The position numbers and the translations under genes are program-made. Of a stretch of DNA of 64,000 nucleotides, positions 23,684-33,018 are shown in pieces. Origin of the DNA: Selenomonas sp. ND2010 (GTDB lineage Bacteria > Bacillota > Negativicutes > Selenomonadales > Selenomonadaceae); the NCBI RefSeq assembly GCF_000702005.1, contig NZ_JNKI01000001.1, positions 1 through 64,000 of the forward strand, read 5' to 3'. The notes under the pieces were generated by a model that saw only the letters and a list, made by a program, of their open reading frames with translations, was not told the origin of the DNA and ran no database searches. Each line of letters opens with the position of its first letter. The first letter of the stretch is position 1.

Positions 23684-24895
23684 ATGTTTTCAGAGAAAAA
23701 TGTAAAAGCTGGCGTTACGTTCCCGCAAGGGTTTAAGGCTGCTGGGGTCAAAGCGGGGATTAAGAAAAGCGGGAACCTCGATGTAGCAGTCATTTATACG
23801 GAGAAAGAAGCGGCGATTGCGGGGACGTTTACCCAGAATGCTGTAGCGGCTGCGCCGGTATTGGTATCCCGTGATGTGGTAAAGACGGGGATGGCTCATG
23901 CCATTGCTGCGAATGCAGGATGTGCGAATGCCTGCACGGGAGAGCAGGGCATGAAAGATGCGTTGGCTATGCAAAAAATTACCGCTGAGGCATTAGGTTG
24001 CGAAGCAAATGATGTTGTCGTCGCATCGACGGGCGTCATTGGCGTGAATCTGCCGATGGATAAGATGGAAAAAGGTCTTCAGCAGGCCGTGGCAGAGTTG
24101 GATGAGAACGGTAGTGAAAATGCTGGTAATGCTATCGTTACGACGGATACTTATTCGAAGGCATGTGCAACGACGGTGACTATCGGTGGTAAAGAAGTCC
24201 GCTTTGGTGCCATTGCCAAAGGTTCGGGGATGATTCAGCCGAATATGGCAACGATGCTTTGCTTTATTACGACAGATGCCGCAATTGACAGCAAGCTGTT
24301 GCAGAAGGCTCTGTCAGAAATCGTGGAAGTATCGTTCAATATGATTTCGATTGACGGCGATATGAGCACCAATGACATGTGTATCGTTTTGGCAAATGGT
24401 GCTGCTGGCAATGCGCAAATTACGGCAGAAGGTAATGATTATGAAACGTTCAAGAATGCCTTACAGTCTATTTGCCAGGGATTAGCGAAACGCATTGCGG
24501 CAGACGGCGAGGGGGCAACGAAATTCTTGACGGTCAATGTCAAGGGGACGAAGTCCTTTGCGGATGCCAAGACGATTGCGATGAGCGTTGCGAAAAGTCC
24601 TCTGGTCAAGACTGCGTTCTTCGGGGAGGATCCGAACTGGGGACGTGTCATCTGTGCGGTAGGTTATGCAGGCGTGCCGATGGATCCGCAGAAAACCATC
24701 GTGAAATTCGGTGGGATTCCGGTTTATGCAAATGGCGTCGGTGCTGCTTTCGAGGAAGAAGCACTGCGCAAGGTTATGGCTGCACACGATATCGTTATTG
24801 ATATAGATATGGGCGATGGGGAAGAAGAAGCTACGGTCTGGACTTGTGATTTTTCCTATGAGTACGTGAAAATCAACGGGGAGTATCATACCTGA
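23684..24895 (+). CDS. argJ: Bifunctional ornithine acetyltransferase/N-acetylglutamate synthase
   Basis: Recycles the acetyl group from N-acetylornithine to glutamate. The precursor is self-cleaved between Ala189 and Thr190 (QPNMATML), and Thr190 becomes the N-terminal nucleophile of the beta chain. Also seen: TTDTYSKA and the EDPNWGR box near the C-terminus. At 403 residues it is normal. Bifunctionality (also making acetylglutamate from acetyl-CoA) is usual where argA is absent from the operon, but cannot be proven here. AAAGGA precedes the ATG; the gap to argC is 18 nt. Confidence 0.95.
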   Translation: MFSEKNVKAGVTFPQGFKAAGVKAGIKKSGNLDVAVIYTEKEAAIAGTFTQNAVAAAPVLVSRDVVKTGMAHAIAANAGCANACTGEQGMKDALAMQKITAEALGCEANDVVVASTGVIGVNLPMDKMEKGLQQAVAELDENGSENAGNAIVTTDTYSKACATTVTIGGKEVRFGAIAKGSGMIQPNMATMLCFITTDAAIDSKLLQKALSEIVEVSFNMISIDGDMSTNDMCIVLANGAAGNAQITAEGNDYETFKNALQSICQGLAKRIAADGEGATKFLTVNVKGTKSFADAKTIAMSVAKSPLVKTAFFGEDPNWGRVICAVGYAGVPMDPQKTIVKFGGIPVYANGVGAAFEEEALRKVMAAHDIVIDIDMGDGEEEATVWTCDFSYEYVKINGEYHT

Positions 24896-24915
24896 TAACA
24901 GGTCGAAGGGGATGA

Positions 24916-25806
24916 ATGGATTTGTTTAAACCAGAAGATAAGGCGGCAATCCTTGTGGAGGCACTCCCGTATATTCAGGAGTTTTACGGTAAAACAATTG
25001 TGATAAAATACGGCGGAAATGCCATGATTAACGATACCTTGAAGGAAAAAGTCATGCAGGATGTGGCTTTGATGAAATACGTTGGTATCCGGCCGGTTAT
25101 TGTTCATGGCGGTGGGCCGGAGATTACCGGCTTTCTCAAGAAGGTTGGCAAGCAGTCCTCTTTTGTGGCAGGGCTGCGGGTCACCGACGAAGAAACGGTC
25201 GAGATTGCCGAGATGGTTCTCGACGGCAAGGTCAACTCAGAGATCGTTAATTTGTTGAATCGTCGTGGTGTCAAGGCAGTAGGACTAAGTGGCAAAGACG
25301 CTGGCCTTATTCAGGCGCGCAAGAAATTAGCTACGGTCTATGAGGGCGAAGAATCCAAAAAGGTAGATATTGGCTATGTCGGTGAAGTTGCGACGATTAA
25401 TTCTGGAATCATTGAAGACCTTTTGGATCAAGATTATGTGCCAATTATTGCCCCAATCGGTGTTGGTGAGAATGGAGAAAGCTACAACATCAATGCGGAT
25501 TATGTTGCTGCGGAGATTGCCGGAGCGCTTGAGGCGGAAAAGCTATTGCTGCTTACGGACATCGAAGGGATTTATAAGGATTTTAACGATAAGGATACCT
25601 TTATTTCCACCCTGCATTTGCCAGAGGCACGTCAATACATCAAGGAGGGAATTATTGCCGGTGGCATGATTCCTAAGGTAGAGGCATGTCTTACGGCGTT
25701 GGAAAAGGGGGCTGGAAAAACGCATATCATCGACGGGCGTCTGGATCATTCCATTATTCTCGAGGTTTTTACGGAACAGGGCATTGGTACGCAGGTTGTC
25801 AGATAA
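24916..25806 (+). CDS. argB: Acetylglutamate kinase
   Basis: Second step of arginine synthesis, phosphorylating N-acetylglutamate. Amino-acid-kinase fold: IVIKYGGNAM near residue 30, VHGGGPEI, SGKDAGLI, and the C-terminal GMIPKVEACLTAL substrate loop. At 296 residues with a long N-terminal helix (DLFKPEDKAAILVEALPYIQEF) it is of the hexameric, arginine-inhibited type (inference). It starts 20 nt after argJ, with GAAGGGG as ribosome binding site. Confidence 0.96.
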   Translation: MDLFKPEDKAAILVEALPYIQEFYGKTIVIKYGGNAMINDTLKEKVMQDVALMKYVGIRPVIVHGGGPEITGFLKKVGKQSSFVAGLRVTDEETVEIAEMVLDGKVNSEIVNLLNRRGVKAVGLSGKDAGLIQARKKLATVYEGEESKKVDIGYVGEVATINSGIIEDLLDQDYVPIIAPIGVGENGESYNINADYVAAEIAGALEAEKLLLLTDIEGIYKDFNDKDTFISTLHLPEARQYIKEGIIAGGMIPKVEACLTALEKGAGKTHIIDGRLDHSIILEVFTEQGIGTQVVR

Positions 25807-25819
25807 GGAGAATACTATC

Positions 25820-27025
25820 ATGAAAGAAACGGATCAGCTTATTTTTTCGGAAGATAAGGATAACTATCTTCCGGTTTTTAACCGCTATAAGATTGTTCTG
25901 GACCATGGCAATGGGGTCTATGCCTGGGATAACAATGGCAAAAAGTATATCGATTTTCTGGGCGGGATTGCCGTTAATGTTCTAGGGCATAATTATCAAC
26001 CGCTGGTTCAGGCGGTGACCGAGCAGGCTGGCAAACTGATTCATTGCTCGAATCTTTACTACACGCAGCCTCAGGCAGATGCTGCTAGTAAATTAGTCAA
26101 ATTGAGTGGCTTGGGCAAGGCGTTTTTTGGCAATTCTGGTGCAGAGGCAAATGAGGGGGCTATCAAAATTGCCCGCAAATATGCGCATAACATAAGCCCG
26201 GAGAAGTCGCAGATTATAACGGCTTGGGATAGCTTTCATGGCCGTACGATCGCGACGCTTACTGCTACTGGTCAGCCGCATTATCACGAAGGGGTGGGGC
26301 CACTGCCAGAAGGCTTTGATTATGTTCACTACAACGATATCGATGAATTGGAAGCCATGATGAGCGAGAAGACAGCGGCGGTCATGCTGGAAACAATTCA
26401 GGGTGAGGGTGGTGTCCATACGCCGGAGGGCGACTATCTGAAGAAAGTCCGTGCCCTTTGCGATAAGTATCAGGCGTTGTTGATTTTTGATGAAATTCAG
26501 GCGGGCATTGGCCGTACCGGTAAGTTCTTTGCGTATGAGAAATACGGAGTCAAACCGGATATTGTCACGCTGGCTAAGGGGTTAGCTGGTGGCGTTCCTA
26601 TTGGTGCTTTTATCGTTACGGATGAAGTCGCCAAGGCTTTTAAGCCGGGGGATCATGGCACGACTTTCGGCGGCAATCCGTTGGCTTGTGCTGCGGCGAA
26701 TGTGGTACTTGATACGGTGCCGAAAGCGGATTTCCTTCAGCAGGTTGAGGAAGTCGGCAGTTACTTCAAGGGGAAGCTGGAGGGATTGATGCAAAAATAT
26801 CCAGCGCTAATCAAAGAGGTGCGCGGTACCGGATTGATTTTGGGGGCAGAACTTTCGGGCCCGGAGCACGGCCGCGATATCGTGAATGGCTGCCTTGAGA
26901 AGGGCGCAATTATCAATTGCACCGCTGGTAAGGTGCTTCGGTTCATCCCGCCGCTTATCATCACCAAAAAACAGGTGGACGAAGTGATGGACATCCTCGA
27001 TGAAGTTATGAGTCAATATGCATAA
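25820..27025 (+). CDS. argD: Acetylornithine aminotransferase
   Basis: PLP-dependent class III aminotransferase that converts N-acetylglutamate semialdehyde to N-acetylornithine. Key segments: FFGNSGAEANEGAIKIARKY, SFHGRT, IFDEIQAGIGRTG and the PLP lysine in LAKGLAGGVPIG. ATG 25820 is chosen (AAGGAG 8-13 nt upstream); a reading frame extended to 25784 would overlap the end of argB. At 401 residues the length is typical. It is the last gene of the argCJBD group; an ARG-box palindrome follows directly after its stop. Confidence 0.94.
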   Translation: MKETDQLIFSEDKDNYLPVFNRYKIVLDHGNGVYAWDNNGKKYIDFLGGIAVNVLGHNYQPLVQAVTEQAGKLIHCSNLYYTQPQADAASKLVKLSGLGKAFFGNSGAEANEGAIKIARKYAHNISPEKSQIITAWDSFHGRTIATLTATGQPHYHEGVGPLPEGFDYVHYNDIDELEAMMSEKTAAVMLETIQGEGGVHTPEGDYLKKVRALCDKYQALLIFDEIQAGIGRTGKFFAYEKYGVKPDIVTLAKGLAGGVPIGAFIVTDEVAKAFKPGDHGTTFGGNPLACAAANVVLDTVPKADFLQQVEEVGSYFKGKLEGLMQKYPALIKEVRGTGLILGAELSGPEHGRDIVNGCLEKGAIINCTAGKVLRFIPPLIITKKQVDEVMDILDEVMSQYA

Positions 27026-27026
27026 T

Positions 27027-27046
27027 TTTTGTATATGTATACAAAA
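27027..27046. promoter_or_regulatory. ARG-box palindrome before argF
   Basis: Perfect inverted repeat TTTTGTATA-TG-TATACAAAA, 2 nt after the argD stop codon and 17 nt before the argF -35 box. It fits the ArgR/AhrC operator pattern. Confidence 0.65.
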
Positions 27047-27062
27047 TATTTACAAAATCCTC

Positions 27063-27091
27063 TTCACAAGTAAAAAACAAAGTGTTATAAT
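27063..27091 (+). promoter_or_regulatory. argF promoter
   Basis: TTCACA (27063-27068), 17-nt spacer, TATAAT (27086-27091), 44 nt before the start codon. Confidence 0.65.
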
Positions 27092-27135
27092 ATGCAATAG
27101 TGGCGGACAAGAGTTACAGTAACGGAGGTTAAAGT

Positions 27136-28065
27136 ATGCTGAAAGGAAAAGATATGTTATCCATCCACGATTTGTCGGTGGATGAAGTGCAGGAAATCCT
27201 GACACTGGCAAAAGAGCTCAAAGCCAAGCAGAAAGCAGGGATTGAGCATCACTTGCTCAAGGGAAAGACCTTGGGAATGATTTTTGAAAAATCCTCGACG
27301 CGTACGCGAGTTTCCTTCGAGACGGGAATGTATCAGCTGGGGGGACAGGCGTTGTTCCTCTCGAACCGAGACCTGCAGCTTGGCCGCGGTGAACCGATAA
27401 AAGATACTGCTCGTGTCCTTTCACGATACCTGGATGGCATCATGATTCGTACGTTTGGCCATGAGCGCGCAGTGGAATTGGCCCAGTGGGCGGATATCCC
27501 CGTTATCAATGCCTTGACGGACCTCTTGCATCCTTGTCAGGTTTTGACGGATCTCTTGACGATTCAGGAACATAAGGGAAAGAACCTAAAGGGGCTCAAG
27601 ATGGCATACGTCGGCGATGGCAACAACATGACGAACTCGTATATGTATGGTTGTGCGAAAGCCGGAATGACATTTGTAGCCGCAACGCCGGAGAATTATC
27701 GTCCAGACGAAACGGTCATGAAGAACGCTATGGACGATGCCAAACAAACGGGGGCTTCCATTTCGGTTATCACGGATCCACAGGAAGCTGTTAAAGGAGC
27801 CGATATCGTCGTCACCGATACCTGGGCTAGCATGGGGCAGGAAGACGAGCATGAGGCTCGTAAGAAAATCTTTGCTCCGTATCAGGTCAACAAGGAATTG
27901 ATGGCATTAGCCGATAAGCGTGCCATCGTCATGCACTGTCTGCCCGCATATCGTGGAGAAGAGATAACGGAGGAAGTCCTGGAAGCAAACGCAGCTGTCA
28001 TTTTTGACGAAGCGGAGAACCGATTACACACGCAGAAGGCTGTCATGGCATTGACCATGTGCTGA
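27136..28065 (+). CDS. argF: Ornithine carbamoyltransferase
   Basis: Makes citrulline from ornithine and carbamoyl phosphate. Diagnostic motifs: carbamoyl-phosphate binding KSSTRTR, LHPCQ, the NMTNSYMYG segment for ornithine, DTWASMGQE and the catalytic MHCLPA. At 309 residues the length is normal for an anabolic trimer. GGAGG precedes the ATG. The gene has its own promoter and operator, separating it from argCJBD; argGH follow 54 nt later. Confidence 0.96.
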   Translation: MLKGKDMLSIHDLSVDEVQEILTLAKELKAKQKAGIEHHLLKGKTLGMIFEKSSTRTRVSFETGMYQLGGQALFLSNRDLQLGRGEPIKDTARVLSRYLDGIMIRTFGHERAVELAQWADIPVINALTDLLHPCQVLTDLLTIQEHKGKNLKGLKMAYVGDGNNMTNSYMYGCAKAGMTFVAATPENYRPDETVMKNAMDDAKQTGASISVITDPQEAVKGADIVVTDTWASMGQEDEHEARKKIFAPYQVNKELMALADKRAIVMHCLPAYRGEEITEEVLEANAAVIFDEAENRLHTQKAVMALTMC

Positions 28066-28119
28066 TACTCTTAGAAAAGCTTCATGTTATTGAATGTAAA
28101 GGAAAAGAGGTAAATTTTT

Positions 28120-29337
28120 ATGGCTAAGAAACAGATTAAGAAAGTCGTACTTGCTTATTCCGGTGGTCTTGATACCTCCGTAATCATTCCCTGGTTGAAA
28201 GAAAATTATGATGGCTGCGAAGTTATCGCTGCTTGTGCAGATATCGGTCAGGGCGATGAGCTTGATGCCGTTCATGATAAGGCATTGGCATCGGGCGCAT
28301 CGAAAGTCTATATCTGTGACTTGACGGAAGAGTTCCTGACGGAATATGTGTGGCCGACGCTTAAGGCTGGTGCAGTATATGAGGATAAATACCTGCTTGG
28401 CACGTCGTTCGCTCGTCCGATTATTGCTAAAAAACTGGTGGAAATTGCGAAAAAAGAAGGTGCTGATGCCATTGCGCACGGCGCTACTGGTAAAGGCAAT
28501 GACCAGGTTCGCTTTGAACTGACGGTTAAAGCACTGGCTCCGAATATTACGCTGATTGCGCCGTGGCGTGAATGGGATCTTGACTCCCGCAGTGCTGAGA
28601 TTGAGTATGCTAAGAAACATGGTATTCCTATTGCAACGGACAATAAGAAATATTCCATGGACCGCAATATCTGGCATCTGTCCCATGAGGGTTCCGATCT
28701 TGAGGATCCAGCAAATGAGCCGGATAGCAGCATGCTGCTGATTTCTAAACCGGTTGAAGAAGCACCGGATAAGGCTGAATATGTTACCATTGATTTCGAA
28801 AAGGGCGAGCCGGTCGCCGTCAATGGGGAAAAACTCGGCGCAGTTGAGTTGCTTACGAAACTCAATGAGATTGGTGCACGTAATGGTGTTGGCGTAGTCG
28901 ATATCTGCGAGAATCGTCTCGTAGGCATGAAGTCCCGTGGCGTTTATGAGAATCCGGGCGGAGCATTGCTCTATTATGCGCACCGCGAGCTCGAATATCT
29001 CTGCCTTGATCGTCAGACCTATCATTACAAACAGCAGGTTGGCATCCGCTATGCAGAACTCGTCTATGATGGTATGTGGTTCTGCCAGCTGCGCGAGGCG
29101 CTTGATGCTTTTGTCAATAGCACGCAGCAGACGGTAACGGGTTCTGTCAAACTGAAACTCTATAAGGGAAATATCATGTCTGCAGGCAGCAAGAGCCCAT
29201 ATTCGTTGTATAGCCAGGAATTTGTAACCTTCGAGCATGATGACGTTTACGACCAGGCAGATGCTACGGGATTCATCAACCTCTTTGGCCTGCCGCTGAA
29301 GGTTCGTGCGTTGATGCAGGAGAAAGCAGGAAAATGA
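28120..29337 (+). CDS. argG: Argininosuccinate synthase
   Basis: Condenses citrulline and aspartate using ATP. The N-terminal PP-loop is [12 protein letters not shown]; other conserved boxes are [19 protein letters not shown] and [19 protein letters not shown]-like residues (here [16 protein letters not shown]). At 405 residues it is typical. The stop codon overlaps the argH start (ATGA), so the two are translationally coupled. Confidence 0.96.
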   Translation: MAKKQIKKVVLAYSGGLDTSVIIPWLKENYDGCEVIAACADIGQGDELDAVHDKALASGASKVYICDLTEEFLTEYVWPTLKAGAVYEDKYLLGTSFARPIIAKKLVEIAKKEGADAIAHGATGKGNDQVRFELTVKALAPNITLIAPWREWDLDSRSAEIEYAKKHGIPIATDNKKYSMDRNIWHLSHEGSDLEDPANEPDSSMLLISKPVEEAPDKAEYVTIDFEKGEPVAVNGEKLGAVELLTKLNEIGARNGVGVVDICENRLVGMKSRGVYENPGGALLYYAHRELEYLCLDRQTYHYKQQVGIRYAELVYDGMWFCQLREALDAFVNSTQQTVTGSVKLKLYKGNIMSAGSKSPYSLYSQEFVTFEHDDVYDQADATGFINLFGLPLKVRALMQEKAGK

Positions 29338-30761
29338 GTGAGGCAATGTGGGGAGGCCGGTTCACGAAGACCACCGATGAGATGATCAACGAGTTCCAGG
29401 CGTCCATAGGCTTCGATAAAAGAATGTACCACGAGGATATCGCGGGCAGCATCGCCCATGCAACGATGCTGGCGAAGGTTGGTATCATTTCCGCTGAGGA
29501 TAAAGACAAGATTATCGCCGGACTTAAGGATATCTTAAAACAGATTGAAAACGGGGAGTTTGACTTTTCGGTTGATCTTGAAGATATCCATATGAATATC
29601 GAAAAGCGTCTGACCGATGCAATCGGGGAGGCTGGCGGCCGTCTTCATACGGCCCGCAGCCGCAATGACCAAGTGGCCTTGGATACGCACATGTATGTGC
29701 GTCGTCAGGTAGTGGAGGTACAGAAGGAAATTCAAAACCTGCAGCAGGCACTGGTTGAGACGGCTGAAAAGTATGATGATGTCATCATGCCAGGTTATAC
29801 GCATCTACAGCGGGCACAGCCAATCTTGTTGGCCCATCATTTGATGGCTTATTTCGGAATGCTTTCGCGTGACTTTGCTAGGTTTGAAGGCGTTTATAAG
29901 CGGTCGGATATCATGCCGCTCGGTGCAGGGGCTTTGGCAGGGACTACATTCCCGATTGACCGCGAGTTTGTGGCCAAACAGCTCAATTTCGAGGCGATTT
30001 ATAATAATAGCCTCGATGCGGTTAGCGATCGGGATTACATCATGGAATTTTTGAGTGCGGCCTCCATCTTGATGGTTCATTTGTCACGCTTGTCGGAGGA
30101 GACAATCCTTTGGTGCAGCCGTGAGTTCTCGTTTGTGGAGCTAGATGATGCACATTGCACGGGTTCCTCGATGATGCCGCAGAAGAAAAATCCTGATGTA
30201 TCGGAATTGGTGCGCGGTAAGACCGGACGCGTTATTGGTCATTTGATGGCCATGTTAACGACGGTAAAAGGACTGCCACTGGCTTATAACAAAGACCTTC
30301 AGGAAGACAAAGAGGGTATCTTCGACGCCATTGATACGGTCAAGTTCAGCTTGGCTGTCTATGCGCAGTTGATTCGTGGTATGAAGGTACGCAAAGATGT
30401 CATGATGACGGCAGTGGCAGAGGATTTCTCCAATGCTACGGACTTAGCGGATTATCTGGTTAAGAAGGGGATGCCTTTCCGTCAGGCGCATGCGGTTGCC
30501 GGAAAGGCTGTGCATAACTGTATTGCCCAGGGCAAATACCTGAAGGATATGACGATTCAAGAGTTCCAGAAACTATCGCCACTCTTTGAGGAAGATATCC
30601 AGGAGGCAATTAATCCCGAGACTTGTGTGAAAAATCGTAATTCCTTTGGCGGTACATCGTATCAGCAGGTTGAGCAGCAGCTTAAGGCAGCGAAAGAGCT
30701 GCTCATGGTGGAACAGAAAATCTGTGATGCGGCTCAGGATGTGCAGGTTAACGTGAAGTGA
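29334..30761 (+). CDS. argH: Argininosuccinate lyase
   Basis: Last step of arginine synthesis, releasing fumarate. Fumarase/aspartase-superfamily signature [12 protein letters not shown] (flexible catalytic loop), with WGGRFTK at the N-terminus, HTARSRNDQ and [11 protein letters not shown]. At 475 residues it is slightly longer than usual (about 460) at the C-terminus. Its ATG overlaps the argG stop by 4 nt. A long hairpin with a T-run follows. Confidence 0.96.
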   Translation: MSEAMWGGRFTKTTDEMINEFQASIGFDKRMYHEDIAGSIAHATMLAKVGIISAEDKDKIIAGLKDILKQIENGEFDFSVDLEDIHMNIEKRLTDAIGEAGGRLHTARSRNDQVALDTHMYVRRQVVEVQKEIQNLQQALVETAEKYDDVIMPGYTHLQRAQPILLAHHLMAYFGMLSRDFARFEGVYKRSDIMPLGAGALAGTTFPIDREFVAKQLNFEAIYNNSLDAVSDRDYIMEFLSAASILMVHLSRLSEETILWCSREFSFVELDDAHCTGSSMMPQKKNPDVSELVRGKTGRVIGHLMAMLTTVKGLPLAYNKDLQEDKEGIFDAIDTVKFSLAVYAQLIRGMKVRKDVMMTAVAEDFSNATDLADYLVKKGMPFRQAHAVAGKAVHNCIAQGKYLKDMTIQEFQKLSPLFEEDIQEAINPETCVKNRNSFGGTSYQQVEQQLKAAKELLMVEQKICDAAQDVQVNVK

Positions 30762-30795
30762 CCATGCCCAAGGGGGCATAAATAAACCTTGAAGG

Positions 30796-30862
30796 AGACT
30801 CTGATTTTTAGTAGTATAGAGGTATGTGTACTTCTATATTTCTAAAGATTGGAGTCTTTTTT
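30796..30862 (+). terminator. Long two-part hairpin ending the arg operon
   Basis: Outer arms 30796-30811 and 30842-30857 (AGACTC..AT.TTTAG / CTAAA.AT..GAGTCT) enclose inner arms TATAGAGGTA (30815-30824) / TACTTCTATA (30829-30838). Six T follow. The right arm contains the GGAG used as ribosome binding site by the next gene. Confidence 0.7.
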
Positions 30863-30863
30863 G

Positions 30864-31052
30864 ATGGATTGGTTGCATAAAGCGATAAAACCCATGGACG
30901 TTCTCATAGCGGCAGTTGGTTTGTATGTTTTTTTGTTTGAAATTAATTACAGCGATATGTCAATCGTTGACACAGCATATGCTGTCTCTTTTGGAATTTG
31001 GGGAGTACTGTTTGTGGTTCGTTGCTATATCTGTTGGAAAGGTTCGAAATGA
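30864..31052 (+). CDS. Small membrane protein, unknown
   Basis: A 62-residue protein with two likely membrane helices (VLIAAVGLYVFLFEI and FGIWGVLFVVRCYICW). GGAG at 30851-30854 lies in the right arm of the upstream hairpin, so translation may be hindered when the hairpin forms. The stop overlaps the next start (ATGA at 31049-31052), indicating coupling with the HAD phosphatase. No family recognised. Confidence 0.6.
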   Translation: MDWLHKAIKPMDVLIAAVGLYVFLFEINYSDMSIVDTAYAVSFGIWGVLFVVRCYICWKGSK

Positions 31053-31858
31053 CAAAAGCTGTATTTTTTGATATCGATGGGACGCTCATCAATATTCATC
31101 GCGGGCAGACTAGTTTGACGGAGCCTGTGAAAAAAGCGATTCGCGCTTTGCGGCAAGCTGGACATCATACGTTTATCGCATCGGGGCGGCCGTGGGCATA
31201 TCTTGGGAAGGAACTTACGGAGTCTGGACTGTTTGATGGTTTTGTGCTGCTCAATGGTGCAGTGGTTATGCTGGATGGGCAGGTAATATTCCGGAAAGAC
31301 TTGCCTTTGGATGTAGTTCGCGCTATTGTTAAGAGAGCAGAGGAGTGCGGTGTCGAGTATATCCTCGAAAGCAATCCTTCGGTTTATTTGAAGCCGGAAT
31401 ACAAGGCGCTCGAAGAGGTGTATACGTCCATTGATATTCGCTTGGATGATTTTGTGCGCGATTATGATGCGAGTCTGGAAGGGCTGCAGATCGGCAAGAT
31501 TGAATTTCTGTCAGAAACGCCCAATGCTGGCGGTCTTTTTCATGAGCTTTTGGCCTGGCCGGGACTTACAGGCCTGATCGATCCGACGCTTTTGAAATAC
31601 ATGGAGCTTTATTCGGCAGATATATCCAAGGGGACCGGAATCCTTGAAGCACTTAAATATATGGAGATTCCTGTCGAGGCGAGCTATGCCTTTGGCGATG
31701 GATTGAATGATTTGGAAATGATGGATACGGTTGGCACGAGCCTTGTCATGGGAAATGCGGGCAATGAACTCAAGGCGAAGGCAGATCATGTGCTGCCGAG
31801 TGTCGATGAAGATGGAGTAGCGGATGGGATATACCGCTACATTTTAAAGACAATATGA
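31049..31858 (+). CDS. HAD-superfamily hydrolase, Cof type
   Basis: A 269-residue soluble phosphatase with the HAD motifs in order: FFDIDGTL (nucleophile Asp near residue 8), IASGRPW (motif II), DISKGTGILEAL (Lys, motif III) and FGDGLNDLEMM (motif IV). The C2B cap sits between II and III. Cof-type members act on sugar phosphates, flavin or pyridoxal phosphates; the substrate here is unknown. ATG at 31049 overlaps the previous stop; GGAAAGG provides the ribosome binding site. Confidence 0.9.
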   Translation: MTKAVFFDIDGTLINIHRGQTSLTEPVKKAIRALRQAGHHTFIASGRPWAYLGKELTESGLFDGFVLLNGAVVMLDGQVIFRKDLPLDVVRAIVKRAEECGVEYILESNPSVYLKPEYKALEEVYTSIDIRLDDFVRDYDASLEGLQIGKIEFLSETPNAGGLFHELLAWPGLTGLIDPTLLKYMELYSADISKGTGILEALKYMEIPVEASYAFGDGLNDLEMMDTVGTSLVMGNAGNELKAKADHVLPSVDEDGVADGIYRYILKTI

Positions 31859-31868
31859 GGTGTTTTTT

Positions 31869-32798
31869 ATGCGAAAGAAAATAGGACTGATATTGGGAGT
31901 TGCCTTGCTCCTCATCGCAGTGCTGTCAGGATGCGGGAAAACTCCGGAAGATTCGGCAGCCGGTAATGGATCAGCAGTCGAATCATCTACGACTGCGGGG
32001 AATCTTGTGGTCAAGATGTTAAATGTGGGGCAGGGGGATGCAATCCTCATACAGACGTCAGAACAGACGGTCCTGATCGATACCAGTGACATCGATGAAC
32101 GAGATAAGCTGCGGCGCGAGTTAACGAAGGCTGGCGTCAAGAAAATCGATAAGGTGATTTTGACGCATCCTCATGCTGACCACATTGGCGGCATGGAAGT
32201 GGTGCTTGATGAGTTTGAAGTAAAAGAAGTTTATGACAATGGCATGCCGTCAACGTCGAAGATTTACTTAAACTATATGAAAAAGCTCAAGGCGAAGGGG
32301 ATTAACCATAAGGCACTAAAAGCTGGCGACGTAGTGGATTTTGGCGGTGGAGCAAGCTTCCATGTCTATGCTCCGACGGAAGCGCATCAGCAGGAAGGCC
32401 GCCAGAAGGGCTATAAGCATGACCCGAATAACGAGTCTGTGGTTGGTAAGCTCGTATTTGGTGAGTTTGCCATGATGTTTACGGGAGATGCGGAGAAAAA
32501 AGAAGAAGAACCTATTGTGGGCGGGTTCGGTACCGATTTGAAGGCACAGGTATTAAAGGCCGGACACCATGGCAGCAAGACGTCTTCTTCAAAAGAATTC
32601 TTGCGGGCGGTTCAGCCGGAAACGGCCTTGATTTCTTGTGGCGCGGGCAATGACTATGGGCATCCTCATAAGGAGACCATGAAGAAGTATAAGGCACTTC
32701 ATCTTAAGATTTTCGAAACGGATAAGAATGGAACCATAACCGTTTCAACGGATGGTAAAACCTATACCGTTACGCCGGAACAGGGGGGCGAACAATGA
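31869..32798 (+). CDS. ComEC/Rec2-like metallo-beta-lactamase-fold lipoprotein
   Basis: A 309-residue predicted lipoprotein: signal with lipobox LSGC (about residues 19-22), Ser/Gly-rich linker, then an MBL domain like the C-terminal domain of ComEC (VKMLNVGQGDAILIQ, the metal-binding THPHADHIGG, TGDAEKKEE and LKAGHHGSKTSSS). Enzymes of this type are thought to act on nucleic acids or other phosphoesters outside the inner membrane. The next gene (DUF3006) overlaps its end by 4 nt, a pairing common in Firmicutes. ATG 31869 follows GAGGTG. Confidence 0.88.
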   Translation: MRKKIGLILGVALLLIAVLSGCGKTPEDSAAGNGSAVESSTTAGNLVVKMLNVGQGDAILIQTSEQTVLIDTSDIDERDKLRRELTKAGVKKIDKVILTHPHADHIGGMEVVLDEFEVKEVYDNGMPSTSKIYLNYMKKLKAKGINHKALKAGDVVDFGGGASFHVYAPTEAHQQEGRQKGYKHDPNNESVVGKLVFGEFAMMFTGDAEKKEEEPIVGGFGTDLKAQVLKAGHHGSKTSSSKEFLRAVQPETALISCGAGNDYGHPHKETMKKYKALHLKIFETDKNGTITVSTDGKTYTVTPEQGGEQ

Positions 32799-32995
32799 TT
32801 TCTGCATACATCGATCGTTTGGAGGGGGATTTGGCCGTTCTTCTGCTGGGCGATGAAATGAGAAAAGTCAATTTTCCTGTGTGTTTTTTGCCTGATGAGG
32901 TCGGCGAGGGAGATTATCTGAAACTGGACATTTCCTATGATAAAGAAGCAACGGAGCAGGCAGAACAGGAAGCCTTGGATTTATTGAAAGAGTAA
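32795..32995 (+). CDS. DUF3006 domain protein
   Basis: A 66-residue protein with the DUF3006 pattern (YIDRLEGDLAVLLLG ... FLPDEVGEGDYLKLDI). It is usually encoded next to ComEC-like MBL proteins, as here with an ATGA overlap. The beta-rich N-terminus suggests a small OB/SH3-like fold. No function is established. Confidence 0.82.
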   Translation: MISAYIDRLEGDLAVLLLGDEMRKVNFPVCFLPDEVGEGDYLKLDISYDKEATEQAEQEALDLLKE

Positions 32996-33018
32996 GGACA
33001 ATGAGGAGGAACATTTTC

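Noticed and set aside
28087-29346. A 419-codon open frame on the minus strand covering argG
   Set aside because: It mirrors argG over its full length, has no ribosome binding site or family motif, and its composition (many Ile, Phe, Arg, His) is typical of an antisense frame of a biased gene.
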